Shown in pieces: positions 1 through 7,495 of a DNA stretch of 9,679 nucleotides. Positions within the stretch are counted from its first letter, which is position 1. Each line of letters starts with the position of its first letter. The stretch is from Candidatus Zixiibacteriota bacterium (GTDB lineage: Bacteria; Zixibacteria; MSB-5A5; GN15; FEB-12): the NCBI GenBank assembly GCA_029932795.1, contig JAOZPL010000051.1, positions 1 through 9,679 on the forward strand, in the 5' to 3' direction. A program made the translations under genes and the position numbers. The notes under the pieces are model-generated. The model was not told the origin of the DNA. It did no database searches and saw only the letters and a program-made list of their open reading frames with translations.

Positions 1-607
1 AGGTGATCTCAATATGGCGCTTAAGCAGGCCGAACGGATGTATGAAGCCTGCCGAGAAGCTAATCCTCAGGACAAGCTCTGCTACTTGGACTACTTGATT
101 CAGATTCTTGCGGAAAAGGGTGAGGTTGAAGAGGCAGAGGAAATGGCTGCTGATTTCAGAAGGGATGTCGAAACCTCGAAGGAATCGTCCTATGCTGCGT
201 CTCACTCATTTATCAGCGGGATTATCGAGCTTGCAACAGGAGATTACAAGGCTTCAGTTAGTCATCTGGAATACGCAGCAGACAGCACGTTTGACCGTTT
301 CTCTGCTAACTACTTCCAGACTCACCTGACGCTGGCCAGAGCCTACCTGGAAGCAGGTATGTACGACCAGGCTATCGAGGAATATGAGAGCCTGCTGTCG
401 AATTATGGTTACGGTCGCCTGGACTGGCTAATCCATATGACCAAAGCACACTACCACCTTGCTCAGGCCTACGAAGAATCCGGTAGAAGGAGGGAGGCGG
501 TTGAGCAGTACAAAGCGTTTCTCGAGGCCTGGAAAGACGCCGACTCGGGTATGGAATCCATAGAAGATGCCAGAGAGCGGCTGGCACAACTGAAAGGCGA
601 ATCGTGA
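1..607 (+). CDS. TPR-repeat protein, C-terminal part (5' end outside window)
   Basis: The frame is open from the left edge (codons from base 2 read GDLNMALKQAERMYEA), so the first ATG at 14 lies inside a TPR helix and is not the real start. About 200 residues are visible. They form tandem tetratricopeptide-like helix pairs: GDLNMALKQAERMYEA near the edge, GEVEEAEEMAADF, an ELATGDYKASVSHLEYA unit, then the well-formed LARAYLEAGMYDQAIEEYE and HLAQAYEESGRRREAVEQYK. The protein ends with a charged helix that includes DARERLAQLKGES. TPR arrays are protein-protein interaction scaffolds. From memory, a tail of the type AVEQYKAFLEAWKDAD followed by DARERLA is common at the end of Ser/Thr kinase or TolB-like TPR regulators in FCB and related bacteria, but no catalytic domain is visible here, so that is only a possibility. 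The stop (605-607) lies 7 nt before the next gene, which suggests co-transcription. Confidence 0.88.
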   Translation, partial: GDLNMALKQAERMYEACREANPQDKLCYLDYLIQILAEKGEVEEAEEMAADFRRDVETSKESSYAASHSFISGIIELATGDYKASVSHLEYAADSTFDRFSANYFQTHLTLARAYLEAGMYDQAIEEYESLLSNYGYGRLDWLIHMTKAHYHLAQAYEESGRRREAVEQYKAFLEAWKDADSGMESIEDARERLAQLKGES

Positions 608-614
608 GGTTGAT

Positions 615-3230
615 GTGACAGGATATGCGAGAGTGACAAGAGCCATAGGCCGGATTTTACTGGTCACACTTTTGACTGTTACGCTTTCAACGGCGGTGTC
701 AGGCCGCACTGCAGATGTCAGGCCCAGCCCCACACCAGTAGGAGCGGCCAACCTGGCATACTGCATCGCGAAACATGATATCGGCCAACTTGTGTTCGGA
801 GTGAACAATAACGCTACCCTTGGCATCTGGTGTTCGCAATCCGGTTCTCAGGACTGTTTCACCGGAGAGATGATTCCCTATGGTGAGTATCCGAAAGGTT
901 CCGAGACTATGTACCTGGCTGGAGCAGCCCTTTGGATCGGTGCCATCGTGGGACGAGACACGCTGGTGTCGGTCGGAGCCGGCATCAATCTTGCAAATGG
1001 GCAGTTTCATCCGGACGTACCTCCAATAGGGAACATGCGATACTACTCCACACTCGATCCGACCAAACCTGAATTCGATGGCGCAATTTCGGAGCAGGAC
1101 TATATCGCTGTGTGCACCGACACCTTTACAAGTGGAGTATCGGGTCTGGAGATCGATTTTCTCACCGGCCAGTCTCACATTCCTCTGAATGTCGAAGTGA
1201 CCCAGCGTTCAATGGCGTGGTCGTATTCTTACACCGAAGATTTCGTTCTGTTCGATCTGCAGATCAAAAACATCGGCCAGCAGAAACTGAACCAGGTCTA
1301 TATGGGACTGTACGTGGATTGCGATGTGTGCATGGCCTTCCGGCATGCTGCCCAGGGACAGTCTGATGATATCTGTGGTTTTCTGCACCATGTTCCGGCG
1401 GATTATTTGCCGGAGGCATGTCCGGATGATGATTACGTGAACCTGGCCTGGGCTGCAGACAACGACGCGGACTTCTGGCTGTCTCCAGGCTTTCGTGTTC
1501 GGGATGTGACGGGCATGAGGGTGGTTCGCACACCGGCGGACTCCCCGAAAATATCGTTCAACTGGTGGGTAGGTAATGATCCCGCTCGAGACTATGGTCC
1601 ACAGACACGAGCGAAATACAGGGAGCTGGGTCATGGTGGAACCGGTACGCCACGTGGTGACCGTAATATGTATCATTATCTTAGCAACGGAGAGTTTGAC
1701 TACGACCAGATATACACTGCCGTAATATCGCCGCTGGACACTTTGTGGGTACCGCCGAATCAGGCAATTGCAGGTGACGTTGCGGATGGTTATGACGTTC
1801 GTTACCTGTTGTCCTGCGGTCCGTTTGATATAAATCCCGGGCAATGTCTGCCACTGTCGTTTGCATACGTGGCCGGTGAAAACCTCCACAACGATCCGGA
1901 CAACGGGGCGAACCTACCATATAATCCCGACGTATATTACGAGAATCTCCAGTTCTCTGATCTGAGCAAGAATGCTATCTGGGCGGAGTGGATCTACGAC
2001 AACCCCGGTGTTGATACCGACGGCGACGGGTATGCTGGTGTTTTCTACCCCTGTACACTGAGCAGAGGTGATGAACCGGTAATCCGGCAGATTGCGCGTC
2101 GGGGTGATGGCGTTCCGGATTTCCGGGGGGCGAGTCCGCCTCCGGCTCCCAAGCTGTGGGTCGAACCGCGGCTTGGAGCCATACACGTTCGCTGGAATGG
2201 TCTGCATTCGGAGACCACCCGGGACTGTTTCACGGGTGAGATTGACTTCGAGGGATACCGGGTGTACTTCGGGCGTGATGAAAGAAGAAGCAGCCTGTCA
2301 ATTGTGCAATCCTATGACCTGGATAACTACCAGAAATGGGTATGGGACGATTCACTACAGGTTGAAGGCAGGCTTGGTGGGTTCGTTTGGAGTGACAGGC
2401 CCTTCATGCTTAGCGAGCTGCGCTGTCTGTATGCTCCGAACGGTTGTGATGATACCACGTGGAACCCGCTGGATTGGACCCGGACCCAGCCGTACGTTTT
2501 CCCTTCTGTCGGTGGTGACTCCGTATTCTACTTCAAACCACAGGATTTTAATTGTTCTGTTCTGGCGAACTATCCGAATGCCACGACGCAGATTCGTAAG
2601 CGTGACCTCAATGCTATCAAGCCCTCGCCTGAGTGGATCAAGGATACTGCACTCGTACCTGATTCGCTGCATGACAGGGTGCTGACGGAAGACGGGTATT
2701 TTCTTTACTATGAATATGAGTATACGATTGAGAATCTTCTCCCGACAATTCCTTACTGGGTCAATGTAACGGCTTTCGATTACGGATCGCCGCATTTCGG
2801 CTTATCGTCTTTGGAGACATCACCTACTGTTCGCCTGGCTGTAACTTATGCGCTGGAGTCTTCCGACTCCGTAGTGGCCAAGGGATTGAATGTATATGTA
2901 TATCCAAATCCGTACCGGCTGGATGGTCGTTATCGTTCCAGTGGGTTTGAGGGACACAGACTTGGTGAGCGTGACAGGCCTGATGACCGGGTGCGCCGGA
3001 TTCATTTTGCCAACCTGCCGCCGAGGTGTAGGATCAGTATATTCTCGCTCGATGGTGATTTAGTGCGGAAGATAGAGCATGATGTAGACCCGTCGGATCC
3101 ACTGGCGAACCATGACACTTGGGATCTGATTACTAGGAACACTCAGTTGTTGGTGTCCGGTATGTACTACTGGGTAGTGGAGACACCTGATGGTGAGACA
3201 CAGGTTGGGAAGTTGGTGGTGATCATGTAG
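615..3230 (+). CDS. Large secreted protein with C-terminal type IX/FlgD-like sorting domain
   Basis: 871 residues starting at GTG 615, with GAGG at 606-609 five bases upstream; the ATG at 613 hits a stop at once. Residues 1-30 look like a signal peptide (basic start, then a hydrophobic stretch ILLVTLLTVTLSTAVSG). The middle (about 50-500) is a beta-rich extracellular region with LWIGAIVGRDTLVSVG, a WSYSYTEDFVLFDLQIKN strand block and a DTDGDG calcium-loop-like motif at 467-472. A fibronectin-III-like segment follows (about 511-735: PKLWVEPRLGAIHVRW, FEGYRVYFG). Residues 757-871 begin NVYVYPNPYR and end SGMYYWVVETPDGETQVGKL-VVIM, the pattern of T9SS type A or FlgD-like Ig tails that direct secretion or surface anchoring in FCB bacteria. 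It has 16 cysteines. DCFTGE occurs twice (80-85 and 537-542). No catalytic site was recognised; a surface or structural role is inferred. Probably in an operon with the TPR gene upstream. Confidence 0.88.
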   Translation: MTGYARVTRAIGRILLVTLLTVTLSTAVSGRTADVRPSPTPVGAANLAYCIAKHDIGQLVFGVNNNATLGIWCSQSGSQDCFTGEMIPYGEYPKGSETMYLAGAALWIGAIVGRDTLVSVGAGINLANGQFHPDVPPIGNMRYYSTLDPTKPEFDGAISEQDYIAVCTDTFTSGVSGLEIDFLTGQSHIPLNVEVTQRSMAWSYSYTEDFVLFDLQIKNIGQQKLNQVYMGLYVDCDVCMAFRHAAQGQSDDICGFLHHVPADYLPEACPDDDYVNLAWAADNDADFWLSPGFRVRDVTGMRVVRTPADSPKISFNWWVGNDPARDYGPQTRAKYRELGHGGTGTPRGDRNMYHYLSNGEFDYDQIYTAVISPLDTLWVPPNQAIAGDVADGYDVRYLLSCGPFDINPGQCLPLSFAYVAGENLHNDPDNGANLPYNPDVYYENLQFSDLSKNAIWAEWIYDNPGVDTDGDGYAGVFYPCTLSRGDEPVIRQIARRGDGVPDFRGASPPPAPKLWVEPRLGAIHVRWNGLHSETTRDCFTGEIDFEGYRVYFGRDERRSSLSIVQSYDLDNYQKWVWDDSLQVEGRLGGFVWSDRPFMLSELRCLYAPNGCDDTTWNPLDWTRTQPYVFPSVGGDSVFYFKPQDFNCSVLANYPNATTQIRKRDLNAIKPSPEWIKDTALVPDSLHDRVLTEDGYFLYYEYEYTIENLLPTIPYWVNVTAFDYGSPHFGLSSLETSPTVRLAVTYALESSDSVVAKGLNVYVYPNPYRLDGRYRSSGFEGHRLGERDRPDDRVRRIHFANLPPRCRISIFSLDGDLVRKIEHDVDPSDPLANHDTWDLITRNTQLLVSGMYYWVVETPDGETQVGKLVVIM

Positions 3231-3278
3231 CGATTGACCCTTCGTCCCGCACGTCTCTTTTCTGCTGATCGAGACCAG

Positions 3279-3300
3279 CAGGTGATATGCGCCTGTTTTT
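3279..3300 (+). terminator. Intrinsic terminator after the sorting-domain protein
   Basis: CAGGTG (3279-3284) pairs with CGCCTG (3290-3295) across a 5-nt loop (ATATG), giving five Watson-Crick pairs and one G-T pair. Five T residues (3296-3300) follow directly. It lies 49 nt past the stop codon at 3230. A competing stem, CTGCTG (3262-3267) with CAGCAG (3276-3281), overlaps its left arm. The shape is that of a rho-independent terminator; the short stem keeps confidence moderate. Confidence 0.55.
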
Positions 3301-3483
3301 ACCCACCAAGCATTAAAACAGACAAAAAGAAACAAATGCAGAAATATAGTATAAGATGACAAAATCGTTGTGATTCGTTTTTTACTGCCCTTATCGATCT
3401 GCATGTAGCCGATAAAACAAAGGTCTTGTAATCTGAGAGGGTGGCTTTTAGCTTGGAATTGTGAAAATAACGCGACGGACAGG
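3301..3483 (+). promoter_or_regulatory. AT-rich upstream region of the DUF6599-type lipoprotein gene
   Basis: This stretch lies between the terminator and the ribosome binding site of the next gene. The part from about 3310 to 3390 is clearly richer in A and T than the coding DNA around it. Possible -10 hexamers are TGTAAT (3427-3432, five of six matches to TATAAT) and the overlapping TATAGT/TATAAG at 3344-3354, but neither has a good -35 box. An inverted repeat, TTATCG (3391-3396) with CGATAA (3410-3415), could be an operator or chance. No protein or RNA gene is visible. A promoter is expected here because a terminator precedes the gene. Confidence 0.3.
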
Positions 3484-3489
3484 AAGGAG
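3484..3489 (+). promoter_or_regulatory. Ribosome binding site that fixes the start at ATG 3500
   Basis: AAGGAG lies 10 nt before the ATG at 3500, within a longer purine run AGGAAGGAGA (3481-3490). The upstream in-frame GTG at 3461 has no comparable site at usual spacing and would place 13 extra residues, several basic, before the lipoprotein signal. The ATG at 3492 is out of frame and soon reaches a stop. Confidence 0.7.
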
Positions 3490-3499
3490 ATATGATACT

Positions 3500-4414
3500 A
3501 TGGTGAGACCAGTCATAAAGGAACCCGGACTTCTGGCCGCGAGCATGACGGCTCTGATCCTTTTACTCGTGGCGTGCGGTGGGCAAAAGAGTACAAGGGA
3601 GGTGCTCAGTTCTGCCAGTTTCCTGCCGGAGAAGATTGATTCGCTGCATATCGAGAGATCTTCTGAAATACAAACGTTTGAGGGCGAAGCACTGTTTGAA
3701 CACATTAACGGTGGGGCCGAGATTTATCATCAATACGCTTTTATTGAGGTGGCCACAGCCTATTACTTACGCGGCGAGACTGAAATCTCGGTTGATATCT
3801 ATCGCTTTGCCAGTGAAGACAACGCGTATGGTCTATATACAACCATTCGGCCTGACAACCCGGCAATCGTCCAACTTGGTGTGGAGGGATTTGCCACTGA
3901 GACAACCATGGACTTTGTGAAGGGTATGTATGTTGTCAAACTAACCGGGTTTGAGGAGTCCCCGGAAACAGCTTCCGCGATTATTGATCTTGCCAGAGTT
4001 GTTGATGGGCTTATTCCCGGGACCACCAACCGCCCCGGGGCATTTTCACTGTTCCCTCCAGACAACCGTACGGTGGCTTCCGACAGAATCCACGCTGAAT
4101 CGTTCCTGGGACAGAGCTCTCTTAACACAGTATACAGTCAGGGCTACGAAATGGACAGCGACACCCTGATCCTTTTCCTGACTGAGGATCCGTCGGGCGA
4201 CAAGTTTCAACAATGGGCCGAGCAGGCTGTCACGGGTGAAGCGGTATTGGAAATGTCGAAGGATTTACCTTATGACGACAAGGTCCTCATGATTGACGAT
4301 ACCTACTACGGCCGGATCATCGCCGGTACAAAAGGTAACCTGCTGCTGGGGATGGTGAACTATGACGATAAACACAGGGATTTTCTAATAGCGTGGTTGG
4401 CTACGCTGCCCTGA
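3500..4414 (+). CDS. DUF6599-like lipoprotein
   Basis: 304 residues from ATG 3500, chosen for its Shine-Dalgarno site; an in-frame GTG at 3461 would give 317. The N-terminus is a lipoprotein signal with a hydrophobic run ALILLLVACGG; the lipobox LVAC places the lipidated cysteine at residue 26, so the mature protein is probably membrane-anchored in the envelope. The rest resembles the DUF6599 family as I remember it: FEHINGGAEIYHQY (about 66-79), YRFASEDNAYGLY (about 101-113) and FVKGMYVVKL (about 139-148), ending in a segment LLLGMVNYDDKHRDFLIAWL. The family's function is not known to me and no catalytic motif is evident. A 269-nt gap containing a terminator separates it from the upstream gene, so it is probably a single-gene unit, convergent with the reductase gene. 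The DUF6599 assignment is from motif memory. Confidence 0.85.
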   Translation: MVRPVIKEPGLLAASMTALILLLVACGGQKSTREVLSSASFLPEKIDSLHIERSSEIQTFEGEALFEHINGGAEIYHQYAFIEVATAYYLRGETEISVDIYRFASEDNAYGLYTTIRPDNPAIVQLGVEGFATETTMDFVKGMYVVKLTGFEESPETASAIIDLARVVDGLIPGTTNRPGAFSLFPPDNRTVASDRIHAESFLGQSSLNTVYSQGYEMDSDTLILFLTEDPSGDKFQQWAEQAVTGEAVLEMSKDLPYDDKVLMIDDTYYGRIIAGTKGNLLLGMVNYDDKHRDFLIAWLATLP

Positions 4415-4447
4415 CATCACGCTGATATCTTCAACACTACTTGAAAG

Positions 4448-4472
4448 ACCCCGGAATATTCTGCTCCGGGGT
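4448..4472. terminator. Bidirectional hairpin terminator between convergent genes
   Basis: ACCCCGGA (4448-4455) pairs perfectly with TCCGGGGT (4465-4472), an 8-bp GC-rich stem with a 9-nt loop. It lies 33 nt past the lipoprotein stop and about 70 nt past the stop of the convergent reductase gene, so it can serve both strands. Flanking T-tracts are poor: TTCGCATT follows on the plus strand and CTTTCAAG on the minus strand. Position and stem strength are the main support. Confidence 0.6.
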
Positions 4473-4541
4473 TCGCATTACATCTCTGATAGATTGCTCC
4501 GGTCGGTGGTCTCGGGATATCGTCACGCACCTCCGGAATAG

Positions 4542-5768
4542 CTATGCATACATGACCTTCAGTTCTTCAATCCTTCGCCTGATATCGACTGTGTTGGCGC
4601 ATTGCGCCACGCATATATCACAGGACGAACATGTCCGGAGGCTATTCTGCCGTGGGATATCATCCAGCGTAGCGCGGGCCAGATGGAAGTTGGCATACTG
4701 GGCAGCATACATGTGTGTTCTCATCAGGGTTGGAATGTCAACGTCCCGGGGGCAACTGGCCAGGCAGGTGCGGCATTGCCGGCAGAATCCCATCCCAAGC
4801 TTGATGCTGTTGTCCGAAAGGAGGTTACTCTCTTCTTCTGTGTATTCGAGGTTACCGGCAACCGAAAAATCCTCTTTCATATGCTGGTGGTTGTTATAGC
4901 CGGGGATTACGGTTGTGATATTCTCGTTTCGCAGGACCCATTTTAGAGATGCCGTGGCGATAGTTGAACTGCTGTATTCCCTTCGTGAATCCGGATTCGG
5001 CCACCGGCTTCCACCGGCCATGACTTTCATCCCGATGATGCCAACACCCTTTTTGGCGGCGTTTGCTATGGCCTTCAGCAGGTCAGTGTCGTCCGCCATT
5101 GTGAAATTGATGGACGTAAGGACGACATCCCAGGCGCCTGTTCTGGCAACTTCATTCAGGACTTCCGTCATGTTGGCATGAGTGGAAAAGCCAATGTACC
5201 GTACCTTGCCTTGTCTCTTGAGGTGTTTCATCGTTTCTGTAATGACCGGATCATTGACAATCTCTGTGGTGCTCACGTCATGAATATACAGGATGTCGAC
5301 GTAGTCCGTTCGCAGGCGCCTGAGGCTGCCTTCCAGAAGGGTCGCCAGTTTCTTTTTGGCCTGCTTCTCGTTCAGATTGCGTCGCTGCCGGGGCGTGTAG
5401 ATCTTGGATGCAATAGCCACCTTGTTTCTGACTCCCATCCGCCTGACCACATCACCTACGAGCTGCTCGTTGGCGCCAAACTGGTAGTTGGCCGCGGTAT
5501 CAAAGTGTCGAACACCGAGCTCATAAGATGCCTGTATCACACCGGCATCGTTGCAGGCCCCGGCGCCCTGGCTGACTATCGGTAACTTCAGTCCGGTTTT
5601 ACCCAATTGTCGATAGATGATCTCGGCCTCAGGTCTCTCGGCCGACTCCTTGACATCCTGTCCGAAAGCCATTCTCGGAGAGAGGCTGACCAGCCCGACT
5701 GATACCAGACCGGTCGTGGAGGTGGCCAGGAACTCACGTCTTGTGTAATCAGTTCCTCGGTTCTTCAT
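4542..5768 (-). CDS. Tat-exported aldo/keto reductase with two C-terminal 4Fe-4S motifs
   Basis: 408 residues. The N-terminus is a twin-arginine signal: TRREFL at 9-14, a moderately hydrophobic stretch, and a likely cleavage site near AFG (34-36). Residues about 50-320 form an aldo/keto reductase TIM barrel. RQLGKTGLKLP opens it, and the catalytic tetrad is complete by inspection: D90 and Y95 in HFDTAANY, K122 in ASKIYT, H163 in LYIHDV. GKVRYIGFSTH and TTVIPGYNN are also typical. The tail carries two CxxCxxCxxxC sets, C329/332/335/339 and C380/383/386/390, the ferredoxin-like arrangement for two 4Fe-4S clusters. The family reduces or oxidises carbonyl and alcohol groups with NAD(P)H; the substrate here is unknown. 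Tat export suits a protein folded around its cofactors in the cytoplasm. A strong AAGGAGG sits 5 nt before the ATG. The gene starts 42 nt after the hydrolase stop, so the two are likely co-transcribed. Confidence 0.93.
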   Translation of the reverse strand: MKNRGTDYTRREFLATSTTGLVSVGLVSLSPRMAFGQDVKESAERPEAEIIYRQLGKTGLKLPIVSQGAGACNDAGVIQASYELGVRHFDTAANYQFGANEQLVGDVVRRMGVRNKVAIASKIYTPRQRRNLNEKQAKKKLATLLEGSLRRLRTDYVDILYIHDVSTTEIVNDPVITETMKHLKRQGKVRYIGFSTHANMTEVLNEVARTGAWDVVLTSINFTMADDTDLLKAIANAAKKGVGIIGMKVMAGGSRWPNPDSRREYSSSTIATASLKWVLRNENITTVIPGYNNHQHMKEDFSVAGNLEYTEEESNLLSDNSIKLGMGFCRQCRTCLASCPRDVDIPTLMRTHMYAAQYANFHLARATLDDIPRQNSLRTCSSCDICVAQCANTVDIRRRIEELKVMYA

Positions 5769-5773
5769 TCCGT

Positions 5774-5780
5774 CCTCCTT
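5774..5780 (-). promoter_or_regulatory. Consensus ribosome binding site of the aldo/keto reductase gene
   Basis: On the minus strand this reads AAGGAGG, five bases before the ATG at 5768. It is the strongest Shine-Dalgarno site in the window and confirms that the Tat signal belongs to the translated product. It occupies the 42-nt gap behind the hydrolase gene, where no promoter is visible. Confidence 0.75.
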
Positions 5781-5810
5781 GTTACAAGTGGGCAGTCATG
5801 TATCTGCCGT

Positions 5811-7397
5811 CTAGTTGTCAAGTCTTTCCAGAGCCTGCTGGGCGTTGTTGCGCAGTATTTCCTTGAGTTGTTCGTCAGCTGCCGAATCAGCGGGCAGAAC
5901 CTCCAGGACTTTTTTGTAGCACCGGATGGCGCCCTCATTATCGCCGACAGCGAGGCAACCGTCTGCATAACTGTCCCAGCAGTTAGCTGACTGAGGGTAG
6001 GCTTCGGCGTTCAGACTGAACAGCTGAACGGCATCCTCGCCCCTGCCTCTCTGAAGGAATTGATAGCCAAGAGCGTTAATGGTAGCTTCCCGGAATGTAA
6101 TGCATCCTGGATCCGATACTCTGAATCTCTCATATATCTCTATCGCTTCAGAGACGCCAAGTTCTCTGATAATGGCTACAAACTGGTCCGGAGTAGGCGG
6201 GGGCTTCTGTCCTGGTAAATGTGCCACGGTAAGCATCTTGGGGTCAACGCCGTTATCGGCAGGGGTGTGGCTGATAAACTCCAGGCTTGCTTCGTCTTTG
6301 TTCAAATGGGCGTTGAGGAAGTTCTGCACATAACGGCAGCAGGTCTCATAGTGCGGCCGAGAGACGCCCTCGGCAATATCTCCGGAATCCGATATAATGG
6401 CCCGCACGGCACGGTAACTCGAGAAGCCTCCTTCAGGCATCCCTGCGAATCTTGCCAGGTACCTGTCGGCATACTTGCAGGAATCGACAAGGGCTGGATC
6501 ATACAACGAGTCGATTCCGTGGTACATGTGCAGGAGGGGAACGTTTACACGGGCCGGATTGAAATACGGGTTTTCACGCGCCAGTCCGATGTGGTCAACA
6601 AGGATATCCCATCCGTCAAGCTCGATCACGGTTTCAACATCACTGTTCCGCATCTGCATGATCAAAGAGGCCAGGCCGCCAAACCCCAACCCGATAACGC
6701 CCAGCTTATCCTTGTCCACATATGCAAGCTCACTCATGTGCGCAACGGTGAATTCATGGTCTCTGATAACCGTCTCCAGGCTGGCCTGATCGGCCTGGGG
6801 ATTCAGTGCCGCCGTACCGACCGAATGTGTGGTGGCTACCACGAATCCATGACTGGCAAGGTACTCGCATAGCACCAGGTTGTAGCAATAGCTGCTTCCG
6901 AGTTGGGTGAAGTAGACAATCAGCGGAAAGACACCTTCAGCGGGAGAGGCATTTCTGACCGCTCCCATATTGATATTCATGATGTCAAGGACCAACCCCC
7001 GGTTGTTGCCAAGAAGGAAATGCAGCACACCAATCTCCCGGCGCTGTAATCCGGTGACGAATTCGTAGAAGCTGGCATCTTCCGGACTGGGGAAGATGTA
7101 CTCGCCCAAAACCATCTCCTGTGCCTCAGCCGCTTTTACGGCTGGATACCAGAGGCACATCTGTATTGGGCGTGCCCGTTCGCCCGGTATCGGTGTCCCG
7201 AAGTAGTCATACTTGGGACGGAACGTTCTCGAATGATCGTACTGTTCGATTGTCCGGAAACCGACGGCATACGAGCCAGGTTGGAGGTTGCCCCAGAGCG
7301 GAGGCGAATCGGCAAGAATGTTGGTTTCGCAACCCAGCACGATCAACAGCAGGGACAGGATTATCGTACGTGGGTTGCATTTCTGGAATTTGAGCAT
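5811..7397 (-). CDS. Lipoprotein alpha/beta-hydrolase (PAF-acetylhydrolase-like) with TPR tail; nucleophile Ser missing
   Basis: 528 residues. The N-terminus is a lipoprotein signal (ILSLLLIVLGC, lipidated Cys23). Residues about 38-365 follow the platelet-activating-factor acetylhydrolase/dienelactone hydrolase fold: GSYAVGFRTIEQYD, RPIQMCLWYPA, FPLIVYFTQLGSS, CEYLASHGFVVATTHS, then the nucleophile-elbow strand KLGVIGLGFGGLAS (231-244). The elbow reads G236-L-G-F-G240, with Gly238 where GxSxG has its serine. The acid is probably D261 (IELDGWD) and the base H349 (SRPHYETC), so two of three triad residues remain. Residues about 400-520 hold two TPR-like units (NALGYQFLQRGRGEDAVQLF and YADGCLAVGDNEGAIRCYKK), a tail also seen, from memory, on other secreted hydrolases. 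Lipase or esterase activity is doubtful; it may be a binding pseudoenzyme. Its ribosome binding site is weak. It likely heads an operon with the aldo/keto reductase. Confidence 0.9.
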   Translation of the reverse strand: MLKFQKCNPRTIILSLLLIVLGCETNILADSPPLWGNLQPGSYAVGFRTIEQYDHSRTFRPKYDYFGTPIPGERARPIQMCLWYPAVKAAEAQEMVLGEYIFPSPEDASFYEFVTGLQRREIGVLHFLLGNNRGLVLDIMNINMGAVRNASPAEGVFPLIVYFTQLGSSYCYNLVLCEYLASHGFVVATTHSVGTAALNPQADQASLETVIRDHEFTVAHMSELAYVDKDKLGVIGLGFGGLASLIMQMRNSDVETVIELDGWDILVDHIGLARENPYFNPARVNVPLLHMYHGIDSLYDPALVDSCKYADRYLARFAGMPEGGFSSYRAVRAIISDSGDIAEGVSRPHYETCCRYVQNFLNAHLNKDEASLEFISHTPADNGVDPKMLTVAHLPGQKPPPTPDQFVAIIRELGVSEAIEIYERFRVSDPGCITFREATINALGYQFLQRGRGEDAVQLFSLNAEAYPQSANCWDSYADGCLAVGDNEGAIRCYKKVLEVLPADSAADEQLKEILRNNAQQALERLDN

Positions 7398-7467
7398 CTT
7401 ATCGTCTCACAGAAAAGGGTTTGAATGGTTGCCCGGTCGACATATAGACGCCGGTGGGCGTGGTATG

Positions 7468-7495
7468 TTTACAATAATCTGCCAACCTATGTCAA
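7468..7495 (-). promoter_or_regulatory. Candidate sigma70-type promoter of the hydrolase-reductase operon
   Basis: On the minus strand a perfect TTGACA -35 box (7490-7495) is followed after 16 nt by TGTAAA (7468-7473, four of six matches to TATAAT). Transcription would start near 7460, leaving a leader of about 63 nt before the ATG at 7397. A small GC-rich inverted repeat, ACGCC/GGCGT (7448-7452 and 7457-7461), lies at the expected start of the transcript. The -10 box is imperfect, and the promoter consensus of this organism is unknown. Confidence 0.45.

Noticed and set aside
1209..1889. A 226-codon open frame on the minus strand inside the large secreted protein gene
   Set aside because: It lies wholly antisense to a gene with a signal peptide and recognisable C-terminal domain. 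Its translation shows no domain and has an Arg/Thr-rich composition typical of shadow frames.
3461..3499. GTG at 3461 as the start of the DUF6599-like lipoprotein
   Set aside because: The ATG at 3500 has a strong AAGGAG at suitable spacing and gives a normal lipoprotein signal. The GTG would add 13 residues within which the ribosome binding site itself would be coding.
6669..6686. Ser244 as a shifted nucleophile of the hydrolase
   Set aside because: It sits six residues after the elbow Gly, in the helix that follows, and not at the tight turn where the nucleophile must lie.
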